From Mariprofundus sp. (lineage in GTDB: Bacteria; Pseudomonadota; Zetaproteobacteria; Mariprofundales; Mariprofundaceae): a stretch of DNA of 64,000 bases. Made by a program: the position numbers and the translations under genes. Positions 23,601 through 32,618 of the stretch are shown here, one piece after another. The stretch spans positions 110,566 through 174,565 of the forward strand of contig JAJFLH010000034.1 in the NCBI GenBank assembly GCA_021772775.1, written 5' to 3'. Every line of letters begins with the position of its first letter. The stretch's first letter is position 1. The notes beneath the pieces were generated by a model. It was not told where the DNA came from and ran no database searches. It saw only the letters and a list, made by a program, of their open reading frames with translations.

Positions 23601-23715
23601 ACCTGGCATAGCCTCACATTACCCTGAATTAAAGAGACTTTCAGACGCCATTGAAGAGTATGATTTTGAACGGGCGCTTAAAGAGTTGGATAGGCTGGAA
23701 TCAAAGGATGTATAG
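20650..23715 (+). CDS. DAHL-sensor hybrid histidine kinase (TM-DAHL-TM-PAS-PAS-HisKA-HATPase-REC)
   Basis: A 1021-residue kinase. A membrane helix (6-24) and a long helical periplasmic region (about 30-245) resembling the DAHL sensor are closed by a second helix (YLLAILLLGFVVWLIVDII). Two PAS domains follow (about 290-415 and 425-535), then HisKA with H555, ATPase motifs (NNAIKFT, DTGLGM, GGTGLGLAI) and one receiver (D852 in [11 protein letters not shown]). There is no HPt domain; the protein ends with the tail LRALLEDDDATA shared with the two kinases upstream. It starts inside the end of the diheme cytochrome gene, so its periplasmic sensor and that cytochrome are made together and in the same compartment. 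Confidence 0.92.
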   Translation: MKINKFLLIPSIVLALTLLSLLYMKSFSTLSMEHPRIIETFHLLTEHDSMLNEEVLRLNSNLLSHYDPLRLIDKDLVGFAKKLKSAEFGLYQTISPTLDEQINQLDRYITEKLNIVDSFKSHRSILRNSAAYFPIIVTEVSTSQTPAVKQLLQQLLIDVLRYENNPDSSLKHQVQAMIAQLKQQQGAKEQKMDPLLRHASLIITHKEHVEVLIQRLNALPTKQTIAKIDQLYSALQSKKQLEANQYQNIIYLLAILLLGFVVWLIVDIIGLKEIQEELALAKSRAEEANAAIAFREKQFRTLLESTPDPIIIVNNRGKIIMVNQRAKEVFEYSHYEMLGENIELLMPDRFRTAHVAHRDGFAHNPTLRPMSMRSGIELTAVTKSGREFPVEVSLSPIETDDGLMIASALRDVSEQSKTQKQLLQQQLTLQKILDNSPVGVGVEIDGITVMMNHRLQSMSYFAIGKAVESGYANPDVYKAIIEQLSDIESVSNEEISIKSRDGDKLNTLASFANIEFEGKAALLSWFYDVTELQQSRMIAEEATRIKSSFLANMSHEIRTPMNAIIGMSHLAMQTGLNTKQLSYIEKVHRSAESLLGIINDILDFSKIEANKLEMEVDDFFLEEVFDNLNNLIELKAKEKCLNLLFNIPSDLPTGLMGDQLRLGQVLINIANNAIKFTEKGEVEIKVEVIEKSDKFVKLHFKVRDTGLGMSLEQQGKLFRPFSQADMSFTRKYGGTGLGLAISKSLTEMMGGKIWVESEYGVGSIFHFTAQFKRKQGDFIQRHEPGEDIESLHTQHIAKLRRTKVLLVEDDIINQELMLELLSTFGISVEIACNGQEAVELVEKNSFDGILMDCQMPVMDGFTATRMIRQQKRFETLPILALTANAMASDREKVLAAGMNDHISKPINITEVLSIMAKWIGKHENNRNSMIAEESGSDQSNILSSIALTEEIDMQKLNSLLNHLRALLEDDDATATHVLDELESLPGIASHYPELKRLSDAIEEYDFERALKELDRLESKDV

Positions 23716-23747
23716 AAGTTTTATTAGGCCGTGTTAACAACAATCTG

Positions 23748-23764
23748 GCCAGACTTAGTCTGGC
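23748..23764. terminator. Short hairpin between convergent kinase genes
   Basis: GCCAGAC and GTCTGGC form a perfect 7-bp stem with a 3-base loop in the gap between two convergent kinase genes. No T-run follows on either strand, so terminator activity is only suggested by position. Confidence 0.3.
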
Positions 23765-23890
23765 ATCATACCCAGTGCTATATTATTACTGCAACAGTAC
23801 TGTATCTAATCTGTAGGCATCAAACTTAAGCCTCTGATTGTGCGAGCTATGTAAAAAACTTCATGGGCTGCGAGTGCATAGCATTAAAAC

Positions 23891-26320
23891 TCAATTATCC
23901 AGACTATTGCGAATCATTTTGCTAATTCTAGCCGTTGTAAAAGGCTTTCGAATGAGTAGTTCTGAATCAATATTATCATCCCTTCGTAACGTGTGTGTCC
24001 GGTCATACCCTGTTGCAAAAATGATTTTCGCACGCGCATTACGTTTCCGAATCTCTTTTGCAGCATCAATACCCCCCATTTTTGGCATCACAACATCCAG
24101 AATCGTTAAGTCGATATTATTTTTTTCTGACTCATATCTCTCAACTGCTTCCACACCATCGGCTGCAGTTAACACCCGATAACCCAGACTCTCTAACACA
24201 TCTCTGCCCGATGAAACCACCGATGGTTCATCATCAACCAACAGAAGGGTTTCACCATCTCCTTCATAAATTTCCTCTTGCTCGTTTATGATCGCACTTA
24301 TCTGATCCTCTTCCAGAAGTGGCAAATAAATTTTAAACGTTGTACCGCTACCGCGTTCACTTTCCACTTCAAGCACACCACCGTGAGACTTAATTGCGCC
24401 GTATGCCATTGAAAGCCCTAAACCTGTGCCCTTTCCAACCTCCTTGGTTGTAAAGAATGGCTCAAAGATATGTTCAAGATCACTCTCTTTAATCCCCTCA
24501 CCATTATCCGTTACACAAATGCAGGCAAATGATCTGAATTCAATTTCTTTCTGTTTTGACACAAAATCCTGATCGGCCTCAAACCGAGCAAGTTCTAGAC
24601 TCACTTCGGGTCTCTTTACTTCAAAAACTGCATCCCTGGCATTGTTCAACAGATTCATAATCACTTGTTGCAACAGATTGATATCGCCTCTGATCTGCAT
24701 CTCACTATCGTCTATCTTATATGTTAAATGAATACTTTCAGGCAGTGAGATCATGTGGAGTTTGACTGTCTCTTTGAGAAAAGAAGAGATGGTCATTGGG
24801 TTCATACTTTTAAGGTCTTTGCGGGCAAATGTTAACATCTGGTGGATCATGCCCGCTGCCCGGAATGATAAAGTTTCAATTTGCTCCAGCCTTTTTAGCG
24901 CTTCAGGCTCATGCATCACAAATTTTCTCAATAGAAATAAATTACCAGTAATACCGGCCAAAGAGTTATTAAAGTCGTGAGCAATACCACCGACCAGTGT
25001 GCCTATGGCCTCCATCTTCTGGGCCTGATGAAACTCGGCTTCCAGTCCTTCATAAGCAGTTAGGTCTTGTTGCATACCAACAAAATAATCTATTTTACCC
25101 CTACTATCTTTAATTGAAGAGATACTAAGTAGGGCTGGATAAAAACTATTATCCTTGCGTCTATTAACCATTCGACTTTGAAATATCTCGCCGCGACTAA
25201 TGGTATCCCACATGTTTTTATAAAACTGTTCATCCTGAAAACCACTTTTAAGAACTCCAGGCGTATTACCTATCACTTCTTCTTTTGAATAACCTGTTAG
25301 CTCCATAAAAGCAGGATTTGCATACTCAACAACTCCCTGCCTATTGGTGATAACAATCCCCTCACCAGACTGAGAAACAGCCGATGAGAAGATATTAAGT
25401 TTTGTTGTTTTTTCTTCCACTAACTGTTCGAGAGAGTTTTTATAATCATGCAACTCTTCGTTTAGCTCTTTTGTTATATCCAGTTGTTTATGGGCAAGCT
25501 GAGCCAAACGAACTGAGAGAACCAATGATGCTGAAAGTAAAAGTCCAAAAATGAGTACTATCTCATCACTTGCACCGTGTTCACCTGTTTGTTGAGCATG
25601 CAGAGCCTGCCAAATACTCAGAGTCATGGATAAAAACAGAATGCCCATAGATATAGGTAACCATTCAGGGGAATGCCCGGATAAAACTCTGTTTTTACAC
25701 GATGTGTAAGCAAGCAAACCAGAAGCAATTGTGATAAAACCGAGGGATGTATGAACAGCCATTTGTGTCATCTGGCCCCAACCATAAGCTGATTCAATAG
25801 AAAACAGATAGCCCACAAGGGCTGTAATCCCCAAACCAATAACCAAAGAACTCAAGCTGCCAAGCATAGTCAAACGCAAATGCGATTCTCTCAAACTGGC
25901 AAGAGATAAACAGAGGCTAACAAGGGTAAAACAGAGTGCTGTATTTGGTGCCATACGGCCAGGATGGGATGAGTGAGTAGTGATATAATGATCCATGAAT
26001 AATTGATCGATATGGAGATCATATAAAAATATATATTCAGATAATGTGCCTAAACCAATGGCAAGAAGAAGAGAGCCCAGCACTATTGCGGCTTTGTAAG
26101 ACGAACGTAAAATAGCATAAAACCCTAAAGCAGACAGCAAGAAACCCAGGGCGGTATTATATTGCATAGGGACAAATGTAGGACGAATCTGAATCAACAG
26201 CTCATTTTGCGTATACCAGCCAATAAGCACCAGTAACCCCACAATAAAAGTGCTAAAAACTGTAGCGTAAATAAATTTATAGAGGAGCTTCATATAAGGG
26301 GGAGCTACATTATTTATCAT
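23891..26320 (-). CDS. Membrane PAS hybrid histidine kinase (8TM-PAS-HisKA-HATPase-REC)
   Basis: An 809-residue kinase. About eight hydrophobic helices span residues 10-275, followed by a short coiled linker, a PAS domain with PAC (about 305-425; [18 protein letters not shown]), a HisKA domain of the HDFNN class (H448 in [14 protein letters not shown]), ATPase motifs ([23 protein letters not shown]) and one C-terminal receiver (D742). GGGGAG lies 6 bases before the ATG at 26320. It is convergent with the DAHL kinase. From PAS to receiver it strongly resembles the kinase at 32619-34961. The signal and target are unknown. Confidence 0.92.
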   Translation of the reverse strand: MINNVAPPYMKLLYKFIYATVFSTFIVGLLVLIGWYTQNELLIQIRPTFVPMQYNTALGFLLSALGFYAILRSSYKAAIVLGSLLLAIGLGTLSEYIFLYDLHIDQLFMDHYITTHSSHPGRMAPNTALCFTLVSLCLSLASLRESHLRLTMLGSLSSLVIGLGITALVGYLFSIESAYGWGQMTQMAVHTSLGFITIASGLLAYTSCKNRVLSGHSPEWLPISMGILFLSMTLSIWQALHAQQTGEHGASDEIVLIFGLLLSASLVLSVRLAQLAHKQLDITKELNEELHDYKNSLEQLVEEKTTKLNIFSSAVSQSGEGIVITNRQGVVEYANPAFMELTGYSKEEVIGNTPGVLKSGFQDEQFYKNMWDTISRGEIFQSRMVNRRKDNSFYPALLSISSIKDSRGKIDYFVGMQQDLTAYEGLEAEFHQAQKMEAIGTLVGGIAHDFNNSLAGITGNLFLLRKFVMHEPEALKRLEQIETLSFRAAGMIHQMLTFARKDLKSMNPMTISSFLKETVKLHMISLPESIHLTYKIDDSEMQIRGDINLLQQVIMNLLNNARDAVFEVKRPEVSLELARFEADQDFVSKQKEIEFRSFACICVTDNGEGIKESDLEHIFEPFFTTKEVGKGTGLGLSMAYGAIKSHGGVLEVESERGSGTTFKIYLPLLEEDQISAIINEQEEIYEGDGETLLLVDDEPSVVSSGRDVLESLGYRVLTAADGVEAVERYESEKNNIDLTILDVVMPKMGGIDAAKEIRKRNARAKIIFATGYDRTHTLRRDDNIDSELLIRKPFTTARISKMIRNSLDN

Positions 26321-26485
26321 TTACACTCCCCATCGTTCATCCTGCGACGAGCAAAAGACATGCCAGAATATATTATTTTTCTAATATCATTATAGACTAA
26401 TGTTTAAACAACTGCTCTTGAATCCAGGGGTTAAACAATCTAATTTCAGCACTCCTTATTCAGGGCCATGTGAAAGCGGCACGGG

Positions 26486-27286
26486 CTAGAGTTTTTTTTT
26501 ATCGTTCAATCGCCAATCATAATCGAGATATTCGATCTCTATTTGACCGGCCTGCAGACGTTCTACATCTGTATTAGAAAGTTCCAGCGCGTCACTGAAT
26601 AAGATGAATAAATCAGATAATGAATGAATACCTTTCCAGCCATGTTCAAAATCTTCACTATACCATTTGAAAATACTAGAGACTTTCAAACGATCACCTT
26701 CCAATCTGTTGCGATTTCGATCACTGAGAAAATGAGCTGTCGACTTTTTCAGTTGGGAAGTCAACAGATCAGCACTGTATGCCTCAGCGAGTAAAGGTGG
26801 ACAACCAATGCTGGCGCAGTTGACGGCAAAATGGATATACGGATTCTCATAACGCCCTTCAGCACGGATAAAACCGTGTTCGATATCATCAAGCGAACGT
26901 GTTTTCCCCAGCAATAGAATAAAGCTCTTTTTCCATGGCGATTGAAACAGCGAACCGAGCTCCTTGATTGACTCAATATCGGGATAAGCAGTTAAAACCA
27001 GCTCAACAGTCCATGCATTATAGGCATTGATTAAGAAGGCCAATTGCTCGGCTTTTGACCAAGATTCAAAGCTTTCCATATTGATGGCAGAGAGTGAAGC
27101 CAGATAGGCTTTAAGTACTGGTCTGTCTGTTGCCATAGCAGCATAATCAAGCTGCGTCACCTCTCCCATGCCAATAGTTATGACATGCTTTTTAAGCAAA
27201 CCATCCCAATCACTGTGATTAAACTCCGCCGCATAGGTATTGATTGAGCTAAAAAGTAGCAGGCATAATAACAGCAGTTTTTTCAT
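26486..27286 (-). CDS. DUF547 domain-containing secreted protein
   Basis: A 266-residue protein with a signal peptide (MKKLLLLCLLLFSSINTYAA, cut near residue 20). The body matches DUF547: AFLINAYNAWTVELVL, SLDDIEHGFIR and IHFAVNCASIGCPPL with two conserved cysteines. The molecular function of DUF547 is unknown; it probably acts in the periplasm. It follows the VTT-reductase fusion gene by 3 bases on the same strand. DUF547 genes are often found beside such reductases, so a shared pathway is likely, but no reaction can be assigned. Confidence 0.88.
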   Translation of the reverse strand: MKKLLLLCLLLFSSINTYAAEFNHSDWDGLLKKHVITIGMGEVTQLDYAAMATDRPVLKAYLASLSAINMESFESWSKAEQLAFLINAYNAWTVELVLTAYPDIESIKELGSLFQSPWKKSFILLLGKTRSLDDIEHGFIRAEGRYENPYIHFAVNCASIGCPPLLAEAYSADLLTSQLKKSTAHFLSDRNRNRLEGDRLKVSSIFKWYSEDFEHGWKGIHSLSDLFILFSDALELSNTDVERLQAGQIEIEYLDYDWRLNDKKKL

Positions 27287-27289
27287 ACC

Positions 27290-29443
27290 TTATCCACGTT
27301 TCCATCTGTGATATCTTTCAGCCCATGCTAATAAAACCTTAGGCGCATGCGCCCTCTTCCACTCACCGGCCGCATATTTATTGGCTTCAGACAGAGTTGG
27401 ATAGGTATGAATGGTGCCAAGGATTTTATTCAGTCCAAGTCCATGTTTCATAGCCAACACATATTCAGAAAGCATCTCGGCTGCATGTGCACCGACAATC
27501 GTAACACCAAGGATTTTATCTTTCCCCGGCACTGTCAGTACCTTGATAAAACCCTTTGTTTCACTATCAGCAATGGCCCGATCCAGATCATCCAAATCGT
27601 AACGTGTGAGTTCATAGGCAATGCCCTGCTGTTTGGCCTCCTGTTCATTCAGCCCAACACGTGCAACTTCCGGATCAATAAAGGTTGCCCATGGCACGAC
27701 GGAATAATCCACTTTGAACTTTTTGACACTGCCAAATAGAGCATTTACAGATGCATACCAGGCCATATGTGCTGCCGTATGGGTGAACTGATAAGGCCCG
27801 GCCACATCACCAGCAGCAAAAATATTGGGGTAGAGTGTTTCAAGATATTCATTGGTTACAACTGTTCGCTCGGTCGGAATACCCAACTCTTCCAAGCCAT
27901 AACCACTTAATCTGGCAACCCGGCCAACGGCACATAGCAGTGCATCAAACGCAATACGCTTCTCCTCACCATCAAACTCCACAACCAGAATTTTGGAATC
28001 GCCATCACGTTCACAACGCAATGCCCTGTGTCCGGTCAATACAGTGATGCCATCCTCCTCCAGCGCAGCTTGAGCTAAAGCTGAAACCTCTTCATCCTCA
28101 CGGATCATGATACGCGGAGCCATCTCTACCTGAGTGGTCTGTGAGCCCAGGCGGGCAAAGCTTTGCGCTAGCTCACAGCCAATCGGGCCACCACCAAGCA
28201 CAACCAGTCGTTTGGGGGCTTCATCAAGTCTGGCAAACTCTTCCCACAAAGTATCACTGGTCAAATAACCGACCTCATCAATACCCGGCAGCGGTGGAAC
28301 AAAAGGCTTCGCACCTGAAGCGATAATGATATTACGTGTGGTCAGCCGCTGAGTCGTGCCATCATGCAGGGTGATCTGCACAGTCCAGGGATCAACCACC
28401 TTGGCATACCCCTGCAACACTTCGACACCCAGCTTTGTATAACGTTCAACGCTGTCATGCGGTTCAACCGCACGAATCACCTCATGCACACGATCCATCA
28501 CGGATTTAAAACTGAAACGGGGATTACTCTTCTCAAGCCCATAACGATCAGCATGTCTCAACTGCCGGGCGAGCTTGGCACTCTTGATAATCGCCTTACT
28601 CGGCACACAGCCATAGTTCAGACAATCGCCACCCATTTTATGCGCTTCTACCAGCGTCACTTTGGCTTTCACTGCCGCAGCTATATAGGAGCTGACCAGA
28701 CCTGCTGCGCCTGCACCAATGACAATCAGGTTACGATCATAGCTTGCTGGGCGAGACCAACGTGCATAGACACGGCGCTTCTGGAAATAGTCTGTAGTTT
28801 TTTTTGCCAGGATTGGAAAGATGCCCAACAGAGCGAAGGAGAGCAGCAAGCCCGGTGAAAGAATGCCTGCCAGACTATCTATATTGGCCAGCTGTGTGCC
28901 TGCATTCACATAGACCAGCGTACCCGCCAGCATACCAACCTGGCTGACCCAGTAAAAAGTAGTGGTGCGCAGAGGCGTAAGTCCCATCAACAGATTAATG
29001 AGAAAGAATGGAAACAGCGGCACCAGACGCAAGGTAAAGAGATAAAAAGGCCCATCTTTGGCAATGCCATCGTTGATGGCTTTCAATTTATCACCAAATC
29101 GATTCTGAATACTATCGTGCAAAAGGAAGCGCGAGACCAGAAAGGCCAGCGTTGCACCAATAGTGGAAGCAAATGATACCAGCAGCGTACCTGTTACCAG
29201 CCCAAACAGTGCACCGGCTGCCAGTGTCATGATCACAGCTCCGGGTAACGAGAGTGCGGTAACTACAATATAGATCATAAAGAATGATGAAGCGACCAGC
29301 CAAGGCGATTCTGCCCTGAGTGTTTCAAAGTCACCCTGGCTCTGTTTAAGTGTTTCGAGTGTGAGATATTGATCCAGACCGAATGTAAAAAAACTGACCA
29401 CAGCAGATAGTACAATCAGAACAAGTAGAATTTTTTTAATCAT
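27290..29443 (-). CDS. VTT (TVP38/DedA-like) membrane domain fused to a mercuric reductase-like FAD disulfide oxidoreductase
   Basis: A 717-residue fusion. Residues 1-215 are a VTT/TVP38 membrane domain with several helices and family motifs (FLVSRFLLHDSIQNRFG, LRLVPLFPFFLINLLMG). Residues about 235-700 are a class I pyridine nucleotide-disulfide oxidoreductase: FAD-binding VIGAGAAGLV, redox pair C274-C279 in GGDCLNYGCVPSK, NAD(P)-binding VVLGGGPIGCELAQ, and a dimerisation domain ending in IHTYPTLSEA. It lacks the N-terminal HMA domain and the C-terminal cysteine pair of true MerA, so mercury reduction is unlikely. Its substrate is unknown. It is upstream of and tightly linked to the DUF547 gene. 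Confidence 0.9.
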   Translation of the reverse strand: MIKKILLVLIVLSAVVSFFTFGLDQYLTLETLKQSQGDFETLRAESPWLVASSFFMIYIVVTALSLPGAVIMTLAAGALFGLVTGTLLVSFASTIGATLAFLVSRFLLHDSIQNRFGDKLKAINDGIAKDGPFYLFTLRLVPLFPFFLINLLMGLTPLRTTTFYWVSQVGMLAGTLVYVNAGTQLANIDSLAGILSPGLLLSFALLGIFPILAKKTTDYFQKRRVYARWSRPASYDRNLIVIGAGAAGLVSSYIAAAVKAKVTLVEAHKMGGDCLNYGCVPSKAIIKSAKLARQLRHADRYGLEKSNPRFSFKSVMDRVHEVIRAVEPHDSVERYTKLGVEVLQGYAKVVDPWTVQITLHDGTTQRLTTRNIIIASGAKPFVPPLPGIDEVGYLTSDTLWEEFARLDEAPKRLVVLGGGPIGCELAQSFARLGSQTTQVEMAPRIMIREDEEVSALAQAALEEDGITVLTGHRALRCERDGDSKILVVEFDGEEKRIAFDALLCAVGRVARLSGYGLEELGIPTERTVVTNEYLETLYPNIFAAGDVAGPYQFTHTAAHMAWYASVNALFGSVKKFKVDYSVVPWATFIDPEVARVGLNEQEAKQQGIAYELTRYDLDDLDRAIADSETKGFIKVLTVPGKDKILGVTIVGAHAAEMLSEYVLAMKHGLGLNKILGTIHTYPTLSEANKYAAGEWKRAHAPKVLLAWAERYHRWKRG

Positions 29444-29602
29444 GGTTTCTCCATTTTTTACTATGAGTTGATTTCAGTATCACCCTCGCCACGAATCAGC
29501 CGAGAGCGATAGATATTGGGTTTCTGCCAACTAGTCGGAGATCCACAGTGAATATTACACAGCTTTCAGGTTTAATGATCAAATCAACTCCCTCAATAAA
29601 AA

Positions 29603-29634
29603 AGGCCCTGTTCATCTTTTGATGAACAGGGCCT
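29603..29634 (-). terminator. Strong rho-independent terminator after ppdK
   Basis: A perfect 14-bp GC-rich stem (AGGCCCTGTTCATC and complement) with a 4-base loop is followed on the minus strand by TTTTTTATTG. It starts 24 bases after the ppdK stop. Confidence 0.93.
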
Positions 29635-29657
29635 CAATGTGTTTTACTTTATACTAG

Positions 29658-32420
29658 TTATTGCGGCTCCAGTAGTGCCGCATGCGCAGCAGCAAGACGT
29701 GCGATTGGTACACGCGGACCTGAGCATGATACATAGCTCAGACCAATCTTATGGCAGAAACTGATTGAGGCTGGATGGCCTCCATGCTCACCACAGATAC
29801 CGATTTTCATATCAGGTTTCACACTACGACCCCAGTTCACAGCCAGCTCCATCAGCTTTCCGACGCCGTGGGCATCAAGCACTTCGAATGGATTGTTTTG
29901 AAGGATGCCTGCATCACTATACAGCGGCAGGAATTTATTTTCTGCATCCTCGCGTGAGAATGAGAATGTCGCCTGAGTAAGATCATTGGTTCCAAAACTG
30001 AAAAACTCTGCTTCAGTAGCCAGTTGCTCTGCACGTAAGCAGGCACGTACGACTTCCATCATAGTGCCAAACTTAAAGACCGGGGCAATGTCCTCTGCTT
30101 CTTCAACCTCTTTTTTGACGTTTTCAACAATTTCTTTGATATTTCTTAGCTCTTCGGAGGTACAAACCTGTGGAATCATGATTTCAGGATGAACTTCTAT
30201 ACCCTTTTTCTGACATTCACAGGCGGCTTCAAGCACCGCACGAATCTGCATGGCGTAGATTTCAGGGAAAGTGATTCCCAAACGTACACCACGATGACCC
30301 AGCATTGGATTCACTTCGAACAGGGCACGAACCTTTTTGAGGATCGCTTCCTTCTTCTCAATCGCTTCATCAACCAGTGATGAGTCAGCCAGCTGCTGAA
30401 TAGGAGCTAATACCCCACCTTCAGAAGAAAGCAGACTTAATGTAGCAGAAAGCACTTCTGAGCCGCGCATAGAGTCCCGTAAATGCTTCAGTTGTACCAG
30501 ATCATCAATCAACTGATTTTCTGAAGGCAGAAACTCGTGAATAGGAGGATCAAGCAGGCGAACAGTCACAGCATTTGGTGACATGGTTGTGAACAGTTCA
30601 ATGAAATCCTGACGTTGAATAGGGAGTAGCCTATCAAGGGCTGCCTGACGCTGTTCAAGGGTGTCGGAAACAATCATTTCCAGCACGATGGGCAGACGCT
30701 CTGCGGCATTAAACATACGCTCTGTACGGCACAAACCAATCCCCATCGCACCATATTTCAGTGCCCGTTCAGCATCTTCAGGCACATCGGCGTTGGCCAT
30801 CACTTTCAAACGCGCACGGTCATCGGCCCAAGAAAGCAGTGTTTTAAGTTCATCAGAAAACTCTGCTTCAACAGTGTCAACAGCACCCAGATAAACATTG
30901 CCTGTCGTGCCATCAAGGGTGATGATATCGCCCTCTTTAATGACAACATCACCGATATGTGCACGACGCGCCATCACATCGACTTCAATGCCATCAGCAC
31001 CGGCAACACAGGGTTTACCCATGCCACGTGCAACAACAGCCGCATGACTGGTTTTACCGCCACGGCTGGTCAAAATAGCTTCAGATACAAAGAAACCATG
31101 GATATCTTCAGGCTTAGTCTCTTCGCGTAGCAGAATCAGTGGCCTCTCATTGGTTTTCTTTTGCGCTACTGCACGGTCAGCATCAAAAACAACATGACCA
31201 CATGCAGCCCCCGGGCTGGCAGGCAAACCAGCGGCTAAAGCTGTGACTTTGGCATTTGGATCAAGGCGAGGGAAAAGCATCTGTTCCAGTGATTCCGGCG
31301 CAATGCGCAGCAGTGCCTGAGACTTATTGATTAGCCCTTCCTCAACCAGTTCGACCGAGGTACGAACCATCGCCTGGGTATTCATCTTACCATTACGGGT
31401 CTGCAAACAATAAAGGATACCTTTCTCGATAGTGAACTCGAAATCCTGAATCTCAGAATAGTGCGTCTCGAGTTTACTGCGTAACTCTTCAAGCTGACAA
31501 TAAAGGTCAGGCATCTCATCGGCCATCTGGGCAATCGGTTTGGGGGTACGAATACCAGCAACGACATCTTCACCCTGTGCATTAACCAGATACTCTCCGT
31601 AAAACACATTTTCGCCTGTTCCCGGGTTACGTGTGAAAGCCACACCTGTAGCGCAGTCATCACCGCGATTACCAAATACCATTGTGCAAATATTTACAGC
31701 AGTACCGTTGGCCAGATCAGGCGTAATGTTGAACTCACGACGGTAATCTACAGCTCGTTTACCTGACCATGAACCTAGAACTGATTTAATAGCCAAATCC
31801 AGTTGCTCATATGGATCTTCCGGGAAAGGACTGCCTGTCTGAGCATGCACAACCTCCAGGAACACAGCCGAAATTTCCTTCAGATTTTCCGCCGAGAGAC
31901 CAACATCTTCTTTTACCCCTTCTCGCAACTTAATCGCTTCAAAGGGCTCGTCAAAATGTTCATCATCTATGCCCAGAGCAACTTTTCCGAACAGCTGAAT
32001 AAAACGACGATAGGCATCGTAAGCAAAACGTTCATCACCTGTCTGCTCAATCTCGCCATTCAATGTATCACTATTCATGCCCAGATTAAGAATCGTGTCC
32101 ATCATACCAGGCATCGACATCGCCGATCCTGATCGTACTGACACCAGCAATGGATTATGGGCATCGCCAAAACCTTTACCTGTCATTTTCTCAAGTGCTG
32201 ACATCTGCTCTCTGACTTCCTGCATGACGCCATCGGGCAAAACGTTATCTTGCTCCAAATAGGTCAGGCACGCTTCTGTCGTGATCGTGAATCCCGGCGG
32301 CACATTCAAGCCAATCTGTGTCATTTCACATAGATTGGCACCCTTACCACCTAAAAGCTGTCTGTTTTTGCCATCTCCTTCATTGAAAGAGTAGACATAT
32401 TTAATTGTTTGGTCGTTCAT
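29658..32420 (-). CDS. ppdK: Pyruvate, phosphate dikinase
   Basis: A 920-residue enzyme interconverting pyruvate, ATP and phosphate with PEP, AMP and pyrophosphate. The N-terminal ATP-grasp domain starts with LLGGKGANLCEMTQIGLNVP. The swivelling phospho-histidine domain has H459 in GGKTSHAAVVARGMGKPCVAG-type sequence, and the C-terminal PEP/pyruvate barrel ends with FSFGTNDLTQ and GICGEHGGHPASI. Length and order are those of PPDK (about 875-920), not PEP synthase. In an autotroph it would supply PEP for gluconeogenesis and glycogen. It is a single gene with its own terminator; 198 bp separate it from the kinase on its upstream side. Confidence 0.97.
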   Translation of the reverse strand: MNDQTIKYVYSFNEGDGKNRQLLGGKGANLCEMTQIGLNVPPGFTITTEACLTYLEQDNVLPDGVMQEVREQMSALEKMTGKGFGDAHNPLLVSVRSGSAMSMPGMMDTILNLGMNSDTLNGEIEQTGDERFAYDAYRRFIQLFGKVALGIDDEHFDEPFEAIKLREGVKEDVGLSAENLKEISAVFLEVVHAQTGSPFPEDPYEQLDLAIKSVLGSWSGKRAVDYRREFNITPDLANGTAVNICTMVFGNRGDDCATGVAFTRNPGTGENVFYGEYLVNAQGEDVVAGIRTPKPIAQMADEMPDLYCQLEELRSKLETHYSEIQDFEFTIEKGILYCLQTRNGKMNTQAMVRTSVELVEEGLINKSQALLRIAPESLEQMLFPRLDPNAKVTALAAGLPASPGAACGHVVFDADRAVAQKKTNERPLILLREETKPEDIHGFFVSEAILTSRGGKTSHAAVVARGMGKPCVAGADGIEVDVMARRAHIGDVVIKEGDIITLDGTTGNVYLGAVDTVEAEFSDELKTLLSWADDRARLKVMANADVPEDAERALKYGAMGIGLCRTERMFNAAERLPIVLEMIVSDTLEQRQAALDRLLPIQRQDFIELFTTMSPNAVTVRLLDPPIHEFLPSENQLIDDLVQLKHLRDSMRGSEVLSATLSLLSSEGGVLAPIQQLADSSLVDEAIEKKEAILKKVRALFEVNPMLGHRGVRLGITFPEIYAMQIRAVLEAACECQKKGIEVHPEIMIPQVCTSEELRNIKEIVENVKKEVEEAEDIAPVFKFGTMMEVVRACLRAEQLATEAEFFSFGTNDLTQATFSFSREDAENKFLPLYSDAGILQNNPFEVLDAHGVGKLMELAVNWGRSVKPDMKIGICGEHGGHPASISFCHKIGLSYVSCSGPRVPIARLAAAHAALLEPQ

Positions 32421-32618
32421 GATGTTTAGTCCCCGAGCTTATTTAAGAGCCGGCAAGTCATAACGCTTACCAGTTTTATGTATTAGAGCTAGTCACAGTG
32501 ACTTCGCCGAATACGATGATATCTTACTCCCCTTTTTCAGTGATTAAAAGGAATGCTTCTAACATTATTGCGAACTGGGAATCTATCCAAACCACAAGCT
32601 ATTCTGGAGCCATTCACA

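Noticed and set aside
28364..28858. Open 164-codon plus-strand frame opposite the VTT-reductase gene
   Set aside because: It is wholly antisense to a well-conserved enzyme; composition (many His, Thr and Gln) is what the complement of that coding frame gives, and it has no ribosome site or motif.
27290..29443. True mercuric reductase (merA)
   Set aside because: No HMA domain, no C-terminal Cys pair, no mer genes nearby; only the general disulfide-reductase core is shared.
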